Both the position numbers and the translations under genes were made by a program. Shown here in pieces: positions 1 through 6,999 of a DNA stretch of 8,249 nt (positions are counted from its first letter, which is position 1; every line of letters begins with the position of its first letter). The DNA is from an uncultured Clostridia bacterium (lineage in GTDB: Bacteria; Bacillota; Clostridia; Lachnospirales; Lachnospiraceae). The notes under the pieces are model-generated. The model made no database searches and was not told the DNA's origin. It was given only the letters and a program-made list of their open reading frames with translations. The stretch covers positions 1-8,249 of the forward strand of contig CAMONF010000113.1 in assembly GCA_946620335.1 (NCBI GenBank), in the 5' to 3' direction.

Positions 1-1
1 G

Positions 2-1075
2 TCCTTCTACAACCAGAACCTGCTCTTCAGGACCATGACCAATGATCCGGGTGAGCGCTCCAAGCTTCTGATCGGCCCGCGTCTCTGGGTCATGATCCTG
101 GGTATCTTCGGCTCGGCCATGGCTGCCATCGCCGTCTCCATCCAGGCTGTCACCGGCAGCTATAAGACCGCTTATATGATCCTCGCCATCGTGGTCATGC
201 TGGTTTCATTTGTCATCTCCATCATCGGCTGGTTCCTGGTCAAGGAGAAGCATGTCGTGGAGCAGGATCCCGAGGACAAGGTCAAATTCTCCGACTTCTT
301 TGAGCTCATGCGGACCAACAAGCCCATGATGCTCAACTTCTTCAAGAACCTCTTCACCGGCTTCATCTGGACATTCCTCTTCGCGGCTCCCATGTACTAC
401 GTAAAGTACGCCTACGCGGCTGACCTCACGACCGGCGAGGTGAACATGGAGTATTACGCCACCCTGTCCATGGTCGTCTCCCTCATGATGATGTTCCCGC
501 TTATTCTGGGCACCATCGCCGCTACCCCTGTCCTCAAGGCCTTCAAGGGCAACTTCCTGAAAATGCACATCTTCGACCTGGGCCTGCAGGGTGTCTCCGG
601 TCTCCTTATGTTCATCATGCAGATCCTGGGCCTTCTGGGCCGCAGCCCGGTGTTCTTCTTCATCCCCATGTTCTTGATGGCCTTCGCTGTGGGTATTGAC
701 TTCGTCCCCGGCTCCAACCTGAGCATGGAAATCATGGACTACACCATCTATAAGACCGGCAAGGACCGCTCCGCCCTGACCGGTGTTCTGGAAAAGTTCC
801 TGGAGAAGGCCCAGAGCGCCGTGTCCTCCGCCATCGTCGGCGGCGTCCTGATTGCCATCGGCTACCAGGTCGACTCCGTCACCGGAAACTATGCCGGCGA
901 CCTGGCCAAGATGCCCACCATGCTGACCTGGATGATCGTCATCATCGGCCTTGTCCCCGCCATCCTCGCGGTCATCGGCATCCTCATCATCCGGACCTAC
1001 CCGATCAATCAGTCCATGCGCCAGGATATCCAGCAGTTCATCACCACGCACCAGACCAAGAAAGAGGTCGACTGA
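2..1075 (+). CDS. GPH-family sugar:cation symporter (MFS), 5' end cut off by the window
   Basis: This is the C-terminal part of a glycoside-pentoside-hexuronide:cation symporter, an inner-membrane protein that imports sugars or short glycosides with Na+ or H+. The frame is open from base 2, before the first visible ATG at 35, so the gene begins outside the window; 357 residues are seen, against about 440-500 for the family, so roughly 100-140 are missing. The visible part starts with the RTMTNDPGERSKLL loop, which resembles the family's conserved cytoplasmic loop after the early helices. About eight hydrophobic segments follow. The MDYTIYKTGKDRSALTGVLE stretch matches the family's conserved late loop (usually D-Y-x-x-x-K-T-G), followed by a helix that starts with an F-x-x-K pattern. 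The protein ends in a short hydrophilic tail. A terminator follows 20 bases after the stop, so it is transcribed apart from the regulator and glycosidase genes, but its position suggests it supplies their substrate. The family call is firm; the substrate is unknown. Confidence 0.9.
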   Translation, partial: SFYNQNLLFRTMTNDPGERSKLLIGPRLWVMILGIFGSAMAAIAVSIQAVTGSYKTAYMILAIVVMLVSFVISIIGWFLVKEKHVVEQDPEDKVKFSDFFELMRTNKPMMLNFFKNLFTGFIWTFLFAAPMYYVKYAYAADLTTGEVNMEYYATLSMVVSLMMMFPLILGTIAATPVLKAFKGNFLKMHIFDLGLQGVSGLLMFIMQILGLLGRSPVFFFIPMFLMAFAVGIDFVPGSNLSMEIMDYTIYKTGKDRSALTGVLEKFLEKAQSAVSSAIVGGVLIAIGYQVDSVTGNYAGDLAKMPTMLTWMIVIIGLVPAILAVIGILIIRTYPINQSMRQDIQQFITTHQTKKEVD

Positions 1076-1094
1076 TCACAGCTGTAAGGAATGG

Positions 1095-1126
1095 AATGCG
1101 CCTCACCTCCTGTGGGGCGCGTTTTT
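1095..1126 (+). terminator. Rho-independent terminator of the symporter gene
   Basis: An eight-pair GC-rich stem, gcgcctca (1098-1105) with tggggcgc (1113-1120), contains one G-U pair and a 7-base loop. It can be extended by three weaker pairs at its base and runs into a run of five T at 1122-1126. It begins 20 bases after the symporter stop codon and separates that gene from the regulator downstream. Confidence 0.8.
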
Positions 1127-1228
1127 CGTGGCAAGGCTTTTTCTTCCCTCACGCATGTGCGAAAATGCGACGGCTTCGGCAGGTCAGAGAACAGGAGGAC
1201 AAAGGCGCTGTCTTTTCGGCCCCCGATA

Positions 1229-1237
1229 TGGTATCAT
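1229..1237 (+). promoter_or_regulatory. Probable extended -10 promoter of the AraC-type regulator gene
   Basis: TGGTATCAT fits the extended -10 pattern TGn followed by a hexamer with five of six matches to TATAAT. There is no good -35 hexamer at the usual distance (the bases there are TGTCTT), which is what an extended -10 promoter tolerates. A start near 1243-1245 would give a leader of about 25 bases before the regulator ATG. This is read from the sequence only. Confidence 0.45.
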
Positions 1238-1269
1238 TTATGTAACAAAGACCGGAAGGGGACGAAAAA

Positions 1270-2487
1270 ATGGCTTCTCTGTACGACAGCTTTTCGGAGG
1301 AAGGGAAAAACAAGCTCGAATATCTTCGCATCGTCAGCGAACTGTCAGGCATCTCAGTCGCGGTATGGCTCACCGGCAAGCCGCTCGCTGGTTCCTCCTG
1401 GACGAGCAGCGCGGACGGGGCGCATCCTTGCTTTTCGCACGAGCCACTGCGCACCGCCGTGGAGGAATACTGCCGCAGAGGCCGCCCCAGCATCTATTTC
1501 GAAGCAGACCAGGTGGTTTACGGCGTCATGCCCCTCGGCTCCTATTCGCTGGCAATCGGTCCGGCCGCCATATGGGCAGTCGACGGAGATTTCGGGGAGA
1601 TCTACGCCCAAAGCCACGGCCTGAAGGCTGCCGTTCCCATGACGAGAGTGGATATGGGCGTATTGATTCGGTATATGGATCTCATTTTTCTCCACTTCAG
1701 CGGCACGACGGTCTCCCGGGAGGAAATATCGGTCAATGCGGATATCCTGGACACCTGGCAGCGCAGCGGGGAACTGGAGGAATATCAGCTGGAGCAGTCT
1801 GAAAGCGACCGGGAGCATACGTCGGGAATCGAATATGAGAACAAGCTGCTCAGGGCGGTCCAGAAAGGAGACGCTGCCGAGCTCAAGGCCCTGCTTTTCG
1901 GCTCGACGCCGGATTACGGGGAGATCGGGTCCTTCTCCGATGAGAAGAACAAGGAAAATGAATACCTTGCCGTCTCCATCATCGCGCTGATGACCAGGGC
2001 CGCCGTCGCGGGCGGCGCGCCGACAGAGACCGCGCACGAGCTGGGGGATGTGTATCTGAAGAGGCTGGCCAGAGCCGTGCTCCGCGGGGAGCCCTTCCTG
2101 TCCCTGTCCTACAACGCCATGTTCGAATTTACCGAGCTGGTCAGGCGCGCGAGGGAGGAGAAGAGCTCTGTCTCCTATGTGGACGCCTGCAAGGAATACA
2201 TCGAGAAGAACCTGCGCAAGAATCTTCAGGTCAGCGACATTGCCCCGGCCCTGGGGCTGAGCCGGACCTACCTCTCCCGGCTCTTCAGCCAGGCGGAGGG
2301 GATCACCATCCAGCAGTACATACAGAAGGAGAAATGCCGCCACGCCGCCCAGATGCTCCAGTACTCCGACTACTCCATCTCCATGATTGCCCAGTATTTC
2401 GGCTTCTCCTCCCAGAGCTATTTCGGCTCCTGCTTCCAGACCTGGTACGGGATGACGCCCAACGCCTACCGCAGGGAACATCACTGA
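1270..2487 (+). CDS. AraC-family transcriptional regulator
   Basis: This 405-residue protein is a DNA-binding regulator, probably sugar-responsive. The C-terminal third (about 301-405) is a complete AraC/XylS domain. The first helix-turn-helix is around DIAPALGLSRTYLSRLF (323-339). The second, around 369-401, carries the typical IAQYFGFSSQSYF and YGMTPNAYR signature. The first 300 residues are not a cupin I can recognise: there is a possible ligand-sensing part (about 1-135, containing VVYGVMPLGSYSLAIGPAAI) and then a mostly helical region. It resembles the long AraC regulators common in gut Clostridia. The start at 1270 is supported by GGAAGGGG at 1254-1261, eight bases upstream. There is no transmembrane segment or signal peptide. 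The gene lies directly upstream of the GH3 gene in the same direction, so it most likely controls the glycosidase genes; activation is usual for this family but not shown here. Confidence 0.92.
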   Translation: MASLYDSFSEEGKNKLEYLRIVSELSGISVAVWLTGKPLAGSSWTSSADGAHPCFSHEPLRTAVEEYCRRGRPSIYFEADQVVYGVMPLGSYSLAIGPAAIWAVDGDFGEIYAQSHGLKAAVPMTRVDMGVLIRYMDLIFLHFSGTTVSREEISVNADILDTWQRSGELEEYQLEQSESDREHTSGIEYENKLLRAVQKGDAAELKALLFGSTPDYGEIGSFSDEKNKENEYLAVSIIALMTRAAVAGGAPTETAHELGDVYLKRLARAVLRGEPFLSLSYNAMFEFTELVRRAREEKSSVSYVDACKEYIEKNLRKNLQVSDIAPALGLSRTYLSRLFSQAEGITIQQYIQKEKCRHAAQMLQYSDYSISMIAQYFGFSSQSYFGSCFQTWYGMTPNAYRREHH

Positions 2488-2489
2488 GA

Positions 2490-2517
2490 TTGGTACATCG
2501 TTGACACAATTGGCACA
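2490..2517 (+). repeat. Three tandem TTGRYACA repeats, candidate operator
   Basis: TTGGTACA (2490-2497), TTGACACA (2501-2508) and TTGGCACA (2510-2517) lie in tandem with start-to-start steps of 11 and 9 bases, about one helical turn each. The middle copy contains the -35 hexamer of the GH3 promoter. A looser fourth match, TTGACGGACA, starts at 2529. AraC-type proteins often bind direct repeats beside or over the -35 element, so this is a reasonable binding region for the regulator encoded immediately upstream. That role is inferred. Confidence 0.45.
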
Positions 2518-2528
2518 CCGCTTATAGA
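2501..2528 (+). promoter_or_regulatory. Promoter of the GH3 glycosidase gene
   Basis: A perfect TTGACA -35 hexamer (2501-2506) is followed after 16 bases by TATAGA (2523-2528; four of six matches to TATAAT). Reading ATAGAT one base on would give a 17-base spacer. A start near 2535 leaves a leader of about 80 bases before the GH3 ATG. The promoter sits only 13 bases after the regulator's stop, so the glycosidase genes can be transcribed separately from the regulator. Confidence 0.6.
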
Positions 2529-2555
2529 TTGACGGACAGCTCTTCCGTTACAATT

Positions 2556-2589
2556 AAACTGCAGGTTGAGATACGCGGCAGCGCAGTTT
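2556..2589 (+). other. Hairpin in the GH3 leader
   Basis: The bases aaactgc (2556-2562) and gcagttt (2583-2589) are exact inverted copies around a 20-base loop. The hairpin would form in the 5' leader and end about 9 bases before the ribosome binding site. It lacks a run of T long enough for a terminator, so it may stabilise the mRNA or affect translation, or it may be chance. No known riboswitch is recognised. Confidence 0.3.
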
Positions 2590-2613
2590 TATTGGAACGG
2601 AGGAGCTGTTTTT

Positions 2614-5181
2614 ATGACCAGGATATTTGCCCCCACAAGCCCGGAGATCACGAGCCGGGAAATGAAGAACACAGAGAGAGTCCGCAGGATCGCCGCGGAA
2701 GGCATGGTCCTTCTGGAGAACAAAGGCGTCCTTCCCCTGAAGGCCGACGGGAGATCCCTGGCCGTTTTTGGAAACGGTGTGCGCCGCATGGTCAAGGGCG
2801 GCACCGGCTCCGGTGACGTCAACTCCCGGACAGTCGTCAACATTGAGCAGGGCCTCGAGAGCGCGGGCTTTCAGATTGCCACGAAGAACTGGCTGGACCG
2901 CTTCGATGCGGCCTGCACGGAATACGGCGCACAGTACATGGCTGAATTCCAGGCCATCCTGAAGGAACAGGGCTGGGCCGGCGTCAACTGGGCGCTGGAG
3001 AACCCCTACCGCGATCCCGATGTGCCGGAGATCTCACCGGAAGATATCCAGGGGACCGATCGGAGCCTGGCCCTCTACGTGATCGCCCGCACATCCGGCG
3101 AAGGGGCTGACAGAAAAGAGACCCCCGGCGACTATGAGCTGTCGGAGCGGGAGATCGAGAACCTGAAGACCCTGACCGCCTGGTACGAGCACACGGTCGT
3201 CATTCTCAACGTGGGCGGCGTCATCGACACCAAATTCCTCCGGACCCGCCAGGGCATCGACGCGGTCCTCCTCATGAGCCAGCCGGGCTGCGCCGGCGGC
3301 CATTCTCTGGCGGATGTCCTCACCGGCAGGATCGCCCCCGGCGGGCGCCTGACCGCCACCTGGGCGGAGGATTACTCCGACTACCCCTTCGCCGACAGCT
3401 TCAGCTATCTCAGCAGCGACCTGGACGACTCTTACTACCGCGAGGGCATCTATGTGGGTTACCGCTGGTTCGACAGCTTCAATATCCGTCCCGCCTACCC
3501 CTTCGGCTACGGAAAGTCCTATACGGACTTCACGATGACCGTTAAAAGGACCCAGATCTGCGGTGACTCCATCCGCGTGAGTGTCCTTGTGAGGAACGCC
3601 GGCACCGAGTACACGGGCCGGGAGACCGTACAGGCCTATGTGTCCCAGCCGCAGGGCAAGCTGGACAAGCCCTACCAGGTCCTGGCCGGCTTTGCCAGGA
3701 CAGGCGAGCTCGCTCCCGGTGAGGAGGAGACCGTGGAAGTGGAGTTCCCCATCTGCTCCCTGGCCTCCTATGACGAGGAGAGCGCGGCCTACGTCCTTGA
3801 GCAGGGAACGTATTACATCCGCGTCGGCAGCCACTCCCGCAATACCCACATCGCGGCCGCGCTGGAGCTGGATGAGACGTTCATCACCGAGCAGCTGGAA
3901 AATAAAGTCCGCCCCGACTGCGACCTGAACGTCGTCCACGCGGACCCGGACAAGTTCTACACCTATCCCTCCGAAAATGCCGAGAAGGCAGCGGCACCGC
4001 AGCTGGAGGTCATTTCCGCCACTATTCCCACCCGGACGGCCGATTACAGCGCCGCGCCCGCGGAGCTTCGGACGGACAAGACGGCTCCCGTCACGCTCGA
4101 GGACGTGGTGAAGGGAAACGCCACGCTGGATGACCTGACGGCCCAGCTCGGCATTCCCGAGCTTGCCGCCCTTGTGATCGGCGCTTCCCGCGGCGGCTTC
4201 GGCGGGATCTCCACGGTGGGGGCGGCCTCCAACTCGGTCCCCGGCGCCGCCGGAGATACCACCAGCGAGCTGGCGGACAAGTACGGTATCACCAACCTGG
4301 TCCTGGCCGACGGCCCTGCCGGGCTTCGCCTGTCCAGAAGCTTCGTCACCGACGGGCAGGGCAATGTCGTCCCCGGGCTGGGAGAGAGCGCCTTCGGCAA
4401 CCTCTTCGATATGCTCGGCGTGCCCGCCGCCCAGCGCCCTGAGAACGCTGTGGACCACTACCAGTACTGCACGGCGATCCCCATCGCCACCCTGCTGGCC
4501 CAGACCTGGGATCCGGCCCTCATCGAGGAGGCCGGGGATATCGTGGGCGGCGAGATGGAAGAGCTGGGCGTCGACCTCTGGCTGGCCCCCGGCATGAACA
4601 TCCACCGCAATCCCCTCTGCGGCCGGAACTTTGAGTACTATTCCGAGGACCCGCTGCTCTCCGGCGTCTGCGCCGCAGCCGACACCCGGGGCGTCCAGCA
4701 GCATCCGGGCCGCGGCACCACCATCAAGCACTTCGCCCTCAACAACCAGGAGGACAACCGCAGCCACTGCAATTCCCACTGCAGCGAGCGCGCCCTCCGG
4801 GAAATCTACCTCAAGGGCTTCGAGATCGCCGTCAAGGCCTCCGCACCCCTCTCCCTCATGACCTCCTACAACCTGGTCAACGGCATCCACGCCGCCAACC
4901 ACAGGGAGCTGCTCACGGACATCCTGCGCTCTGAATGGGGCTTTAAGGGCCTCGTCATGACCGACTGGGGCACCACCGAAGCGAAAGAAGGCTTTAAATA
5001 CGGCTCCTCCAGCGCGGCCCTCTGCGTCAAGGCCGGCAACGACCTGACCATGCCCGGCTCCCAGGAGGATGTGGACGACGTCATTGGCGCCCTGGGCAAG
5101 GAACTGACCCTGGCGGAGCTCCAGGCCTGCGCCCGCCGGGTCCTCGAACTCGCCGTCCTCCGCGAGAAATGCAGACAGTGA
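2614..5181 (+). CDS. Glycoside hydrolase family 3, circularly permuted (beta-glucosidase/beta-xylosidase type)
   Basis: This 855-residue enzyme should release terminal beta-linked sugars by a retaining mechanism. The two GH3 domains are in reverse order. The alpha/beta sandwich domain, normally C-terminal, comes first: IAAEGMVLLENKGVLPL at 26-42, the acid/base motif SGEG with E163, and YPFGYGKSY near 295-303. A fibronectin III-like domain follows (about 306-410, with GRETVQAYVSQP). The barrel domain is last (about 490-855), with VPGAAGDT, ADGPAGLRL (D566), KHFALNN (K705, H706) and the nucleophile motif VMTDWG (D784). All catalytic residues seem present. This layout is known for beta-glucosidases of Butyrivibrio fibrisolvens and Ruminococcus albus. 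The ATG at 2614 is preferred over an in-frame one at 2566 because GGAGGAG lies eight bases before it and the sandwich starts soon after. There is no signal peptide, so it is cytoplasmic. Glucosidase and xylosidase activity cannot be told apart here. The gene ends in tandem stops, TGATAA. Confidence 0.93.
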   Translation: MTRIFAPTSPEITSREMKNTERVRRIAAEGMVLLENKGVLPLKADGRSLAVFGNGVRRMVKGGTGSGDVNSRTVVNIEQGLESAGFQIATKNWLDRFDAACTEYGAQYMAEFQAILKEQGWAGVNWALENPYRDPDVPEISPEDIQGTDRSLALYVIARTSGEGADRKETPGDYELSEREIENLKTLTAWYEHTVVILNVGGVIDTKFLRTRQGIDAVLLMSQPGCAGGHSLADVLTGRIAPGGRLTATWAEDYSDYPFADSFSYLSSDLDDSYYREGIYVGYRWFDSFNIRPAYPFGYGKSYTDFTMTVKRTQICGDSIRVSVLVRNAGTEYTGRETVQAYVSQPQGKLDKPYQVLAGFARTGELAPGEEETVEVEFPICSLASYDEESAAYVLEQGTYYIRVGSHSRNTHIAAALELDETFITEQLENKVRPDCDLNVVHADPDKFYTYPSENAEKAAAPQLEVISATIPTRTADYSAAPAELRTDKTAPVTLEDVVKGNATLDDLTAQLGIPELAALVIGASRGGFGGISTVGAASNSVPGAAGDTTSELADKYGITNLVLADGPAGLRLSRSFVTDGQGNVVPGLGESAFGNLFDMLGVPAAQRPENAVDHYQYCTAIPIATLLAQTWDPALIEEAGDIVGGEMEELGVDLWLAPGMNIHRNPLCGRNFEYYSEDPLLSGVCAAADTRGVQQHPGRGTTIKHFALNNQEDNRSHCNSHCSERALREIYLKGFEIAVKASAPLSLMTSYNLVNGIHAANHRELLTDILRSEWGFKGLVMTDWGTTEAKEGFKYGSSSAALCVKAGNDLTMPGSQEDVDDVIGALGKELTLAELQACARRVLELAVLREKCRQ

Positions 5182-5213
5182 TAAGAGTGGAAGTCTGAAA
5201 GCGGAATAGGCGC

Positions 5214-5243
5214 CGCCAGACCCGGCGCACCGGGCGGCAGAGC
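5214..5243 (+). repeat. 30-base GC-rich direct repeat, copy 1
   Basis: This is identical over 30 bases to 5283-5312, 69 bases downstream. It contains a small hairpin, CCCGG-cgca-CCGGG, flanked by a further GCC/GGC pairing across a small internal loop, like a repetitive extragenic palindrome. Twelve bases after each copy the heptamer GGCTTGC recurs at the same offset (5255-5261 here), so the repeated unit was probably about 48 bases long before it diverged. Confidence 0.75.
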
Positions 5244-5272
5244 GGATGCCATCAGGCTTGCGTAGAAAAACC

Positions 5273-5284
5273 CGAAAGCTTTCG
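5273..5284. other. 12-base perfect palindrome between the two repeat copies
   Basis: CGAAAGCTTTCG reads the same on both strands and ends where the second 30-base repeat begins. It could be a protein binding site or part of the repeat's folded structure. Chance is also possible; no function is assigned. Confidence 0.3.
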
Positions 5285-5312
5285 CCAGACCCGGCGCACC
5301 GGGCGGCAGAGC
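5283..5312 (+). repeat. 30-base GC-rich direct repeat, copy 2
   Basis: Exact second copy of 5214-5243, with the same internal CCCGG/CCGGG hairpin and GGCTTGC at the same offset (5324-5330). Here that heptamer is part of the hairpin at 5322-5338. Both copies lie in the 226-base gap between the GH3 and GH43 genes, which holds no convincing small gene. Confidence 0.75.
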
Positions 5313-5321
5313 AAGTTCTGA

Positions 5322-5338
5322 CCGGCTTGCAAAGCCGG
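5322..5338 (+). other. Intergenic hairpin before the GH43 gene
   Basis: CCGGCTT (5322-5328) and AAGCCGG (5332-5338) form a perfect seven-pair stem around GCA. Only a short TTT comes later (from 5343), so it is a poor terminator. Between two genes of one presumed operon it may act as an mRNA processing or stability element, or be a remnant of the repeat family to its left. Confidence 0.4.
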
Positions 5339-5407
5339 ACTGTGTTTCGGAGCCGGTTCTGCCGCTGCAGCACAGACAATGATTTACAGAAGTGAAGAGG
5401 TGACCCC

Positions 5408-6838
5408 ATGAAACAGGTCTTCAACCCATATCTGCCCCTCTGGGAGTATGTTCCCGACGGCGAGCCCCATGTGTTCGGGGACCGCGTCTATCTCTACGGC
5501 AGCCATGACGCCTTTGACGGCAAAAAATTCTGCCCCAACGACTACGTCTGCTGGTCCGCGCCCGTCACCGACCTCGCGGACTGGCGCTATGAAGGCGTGA
5601 TCTACACAAAGACCCAGGATCCGCGCATGGCCGACGGCAAGCACGAGCTCTGGGCGCCGGACGTGGTGCAGGGCAAGGATGGACGCTACTACCTCTACTA
5701 TTGCCCGGACGACAAAATCAAGTCCATCGGCGTTGCTGTCTGCGACACCCCTGCCGGCATGTATTCATTTTACGGACTTGTGAAGGATGGCAGGGGCGGA
5801 ATCGTCGGGGAGCGCAAAGGCGATACGATTGCCTTTGATCCCGGCGTATTCATTGACGACGACGGGGAGATCTATCTCTACTCCGGCAACGGCCCCAGGA
5901 CGAAACGGGAAATCGGCAAGGAACCCAAGGCCTCTGTCGTCATGACTCTTTGCGACGATATGATGACTTTGAAGACCGAGCCGAAGAAGCTTCTGCCCCT
6001 TCTGGGAGAGTCCGAGGGAACGGGCTTTGAAGGACACGAGTTCTTCGAGGCCAGCTCCATCCGAAAGATAAACGGCCGTTACTATCTGGTTTACTCTTCC
6101 CTCACCAATCATGAGCTCTGCTACGCCGTCAGCGACCGGCCTGACGGAGGCTTCCGCTATGGGGGTGTGGTCATTTCCAACTGCGACCTGTTCCCCGGAA
6201 AGGACAGCAAGCCGCTCAATTGCTTCGGCAACAACCACGGCGGACTGGAGTGCATAAACGGCAAATATTACATCTTTTACCACCGTGAGACCAACCGCAG
6301 CATCTGCTCCCGCCAGGGCGGTGCCGAGGAGGTCAGGATCCTGCCCGACGGCAGCATTCCCCAGGTGGAACTCACCTCCTGCGGTCTGAACGGCGGTCCT
6401 CTGAAGGCGCAGGGCACTTATCCGGCCGGGATCGCCTGCAACCTCTACGGCAAGGTGACGCCAACCTATTCCCATCCCCTGGCCATGATGGGCCGTCATC
6501 CCTACATCACGCAGGACGGGCCGGACTATATTCCCGAGAGCGGCGGTAAGCCGCCCAGGTCCTACATCGCCAACGGGAAAGACGGGCTCGTCGCCGGCTT
6601 CAAGTACTTTGACCTCACCGGCGCAGCCCGGATCACAGTCCGGGTGCGGGGCACCGCAAAAGGCACCCTCTATGTCCGCACCGACCCCAAGGGCGGGGAC
6701 CTTGCAGCCATCCATCTCTCTCCCTCCAAAGACTGGAAGGAGTACACATCTTCCCTGGCCTCCTGCTCCGGCGTACATCCGCTTTATCTGTGCTACACCG
6801 GAAAAGGCAGGCTGGACATTTCAGACTTTACATTCTGA
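5408..6838 (+). CDS. Glycoside hydrolase family 43 with C-terminal beta-sandwich (beta-xylosidase/arabinofuranosidase type)
   Basis: This 476-residue enzyme belongs to the inverting five-bladed beta-propeller glycosidases that remove xylose or arabinofuranose from plant-wall oligosaccharides. Propeller signatures in order: PDGEPH with D17 (probable base) and LYGSHD; ELWAPDV with D85 (modulating Asp); DGRYYLYY; IAFDPGVFIDDDGEIYLY; FFEASSIRKINGRYYLVYS with E214 (probable general acid); and NNHGG with H277, matching the conserved core His. The propeller ends near 320. Residues about 390-476 (FDLTGAARITVRVRG, then ending LDISDFTF) look like a CBM6-type jelly roll, as in several GH43 subfamilies. 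The base motif is PDGEP rather than the common DP, and the acid motif is EAS rather than EGP, so this is a less typical subfamily. There is no signal peptide, hence cytoplasmic. AGAGG at 5396-5400 supports the start. It likely works with the GH3 enzyme upstream; arabinose versus xylose specificity is open. Confidence 0.88.
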   Translation: MKQVFNPYLPLWEYVPDGEPHVFGDRVYLYGSHDAFDGKKFCPNDYVCWSAPVTDLADWRYEGVIYTKTQDPRMADGKHELWAPDVVQGKDGRYYLYYCPDDKIKSIGVAVCDTPAGMYSFYGLVKDGRGGIVGERKGDTIAFDPGVFIDDDGEIYLYSGNGPRTKREIGKEPKASVVMTLCDDMMTLKTEPKKLLPLLGESEGTGFEGHEFFEASSIRKINGRYYLVYSSLTNHELCYAVSDRPDGGFRYGGVVISNCDLFPGKDSKPLNCFGNNHGGLECINGKYYIFYHRETNRSICSRQGGAEEVRILPDGSIPQVELTSCGLNGGPLKAQGTYPAGIACNLYGKVTPTYSHPLAMMGRHPYITQDGPDYIPESGGKPPRSYIANGKDGLVAGFKYFDLTGAARITVRVRGTAKGTLYVRTDPKGGDLAAIHLSPSKDWKEYTSSLASCSGVHPLYLCYTGKGRLDISDFTF

Positions 6839-6859
6839 AAAGTGTTGAAAATGAAAACA

Positions 6860-6914
6860 GCCGGGCGGAGAAACGAAGAAATTGCTTTTCTTGTTTCTCC
6901 GCCCGGCATTTTTG
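6860..6914. terminator. Strong bidirectional Rho-independent terminator
   Basis: A perfect 15-pair stem, GCCGGGCGGAGAAAC (6860-6874) with its exact complement (6893-6907), carries an upper extension of about six pairs (6876-6881 with 6887-6892) and is followed by ATTTTTG. Upstream is an A-rich stretch (6848-6858) that gives a T-rich tail when read from the other strand. It starts 22 bases after the GH43 stop and also faces the convergent kinase gene, so it probably serves both. Confidence 0.9.
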
Positions 6915-6999
6915 TCTGTCGGTCGTGGATGAAGAAGTCTGTGCCGCGGCTCCCCGCAGCCCGGCAGAGAGGCCGCTGTTTCCGCGCCGGCCTTCAGAA

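Noticed and set aside
206..1051. A 281-codon open frame on the - strand opposite the symporter
   Set aside because: The product is dominated by D, E, G and H, typical of the antisense of a membrane protein gene, and the symporter on the + strand is unambiguous.
1354..2484. A 376-codon open frame on the - strand opposite the AraC-type regulator
   Set aside because: It has no family signature or start signal, while the + strand carries a complete AraC-type domain.
2566..2613. Upstream in-frame ATG giving a 16-residue longer GH3 protein
   Set aside because: It has no Shine-Dalgarno sequence, and the stretch includes the strong GGAGGAG site that serves the ATG at 2614.
5214..5312. CRISPR-like arrangement of the 30-base repeats
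   Set aside because: There are only two copies, with a 39-base gap that itself shares a heptamer with the flank, and no cas genes nearby. An extragenic palindrome repeat explains it better.
3034..5424. A 796-codon open frame on the - strand opposite the GH3 gene
   Set aside because: It lies in the mirror of a GH3 gene with clear domains. Its product is low-complexity and rich in G, A and V, with no recognisable family and no good ribosome site. It is a by-product of GC-rich codon use.
5765..6778. A 337-codon open frame on the - strand opposite the GH43 gene
   Set aside because: It is the shadow of a gene with clear GH43 motifs; the product has no recognisable domain.
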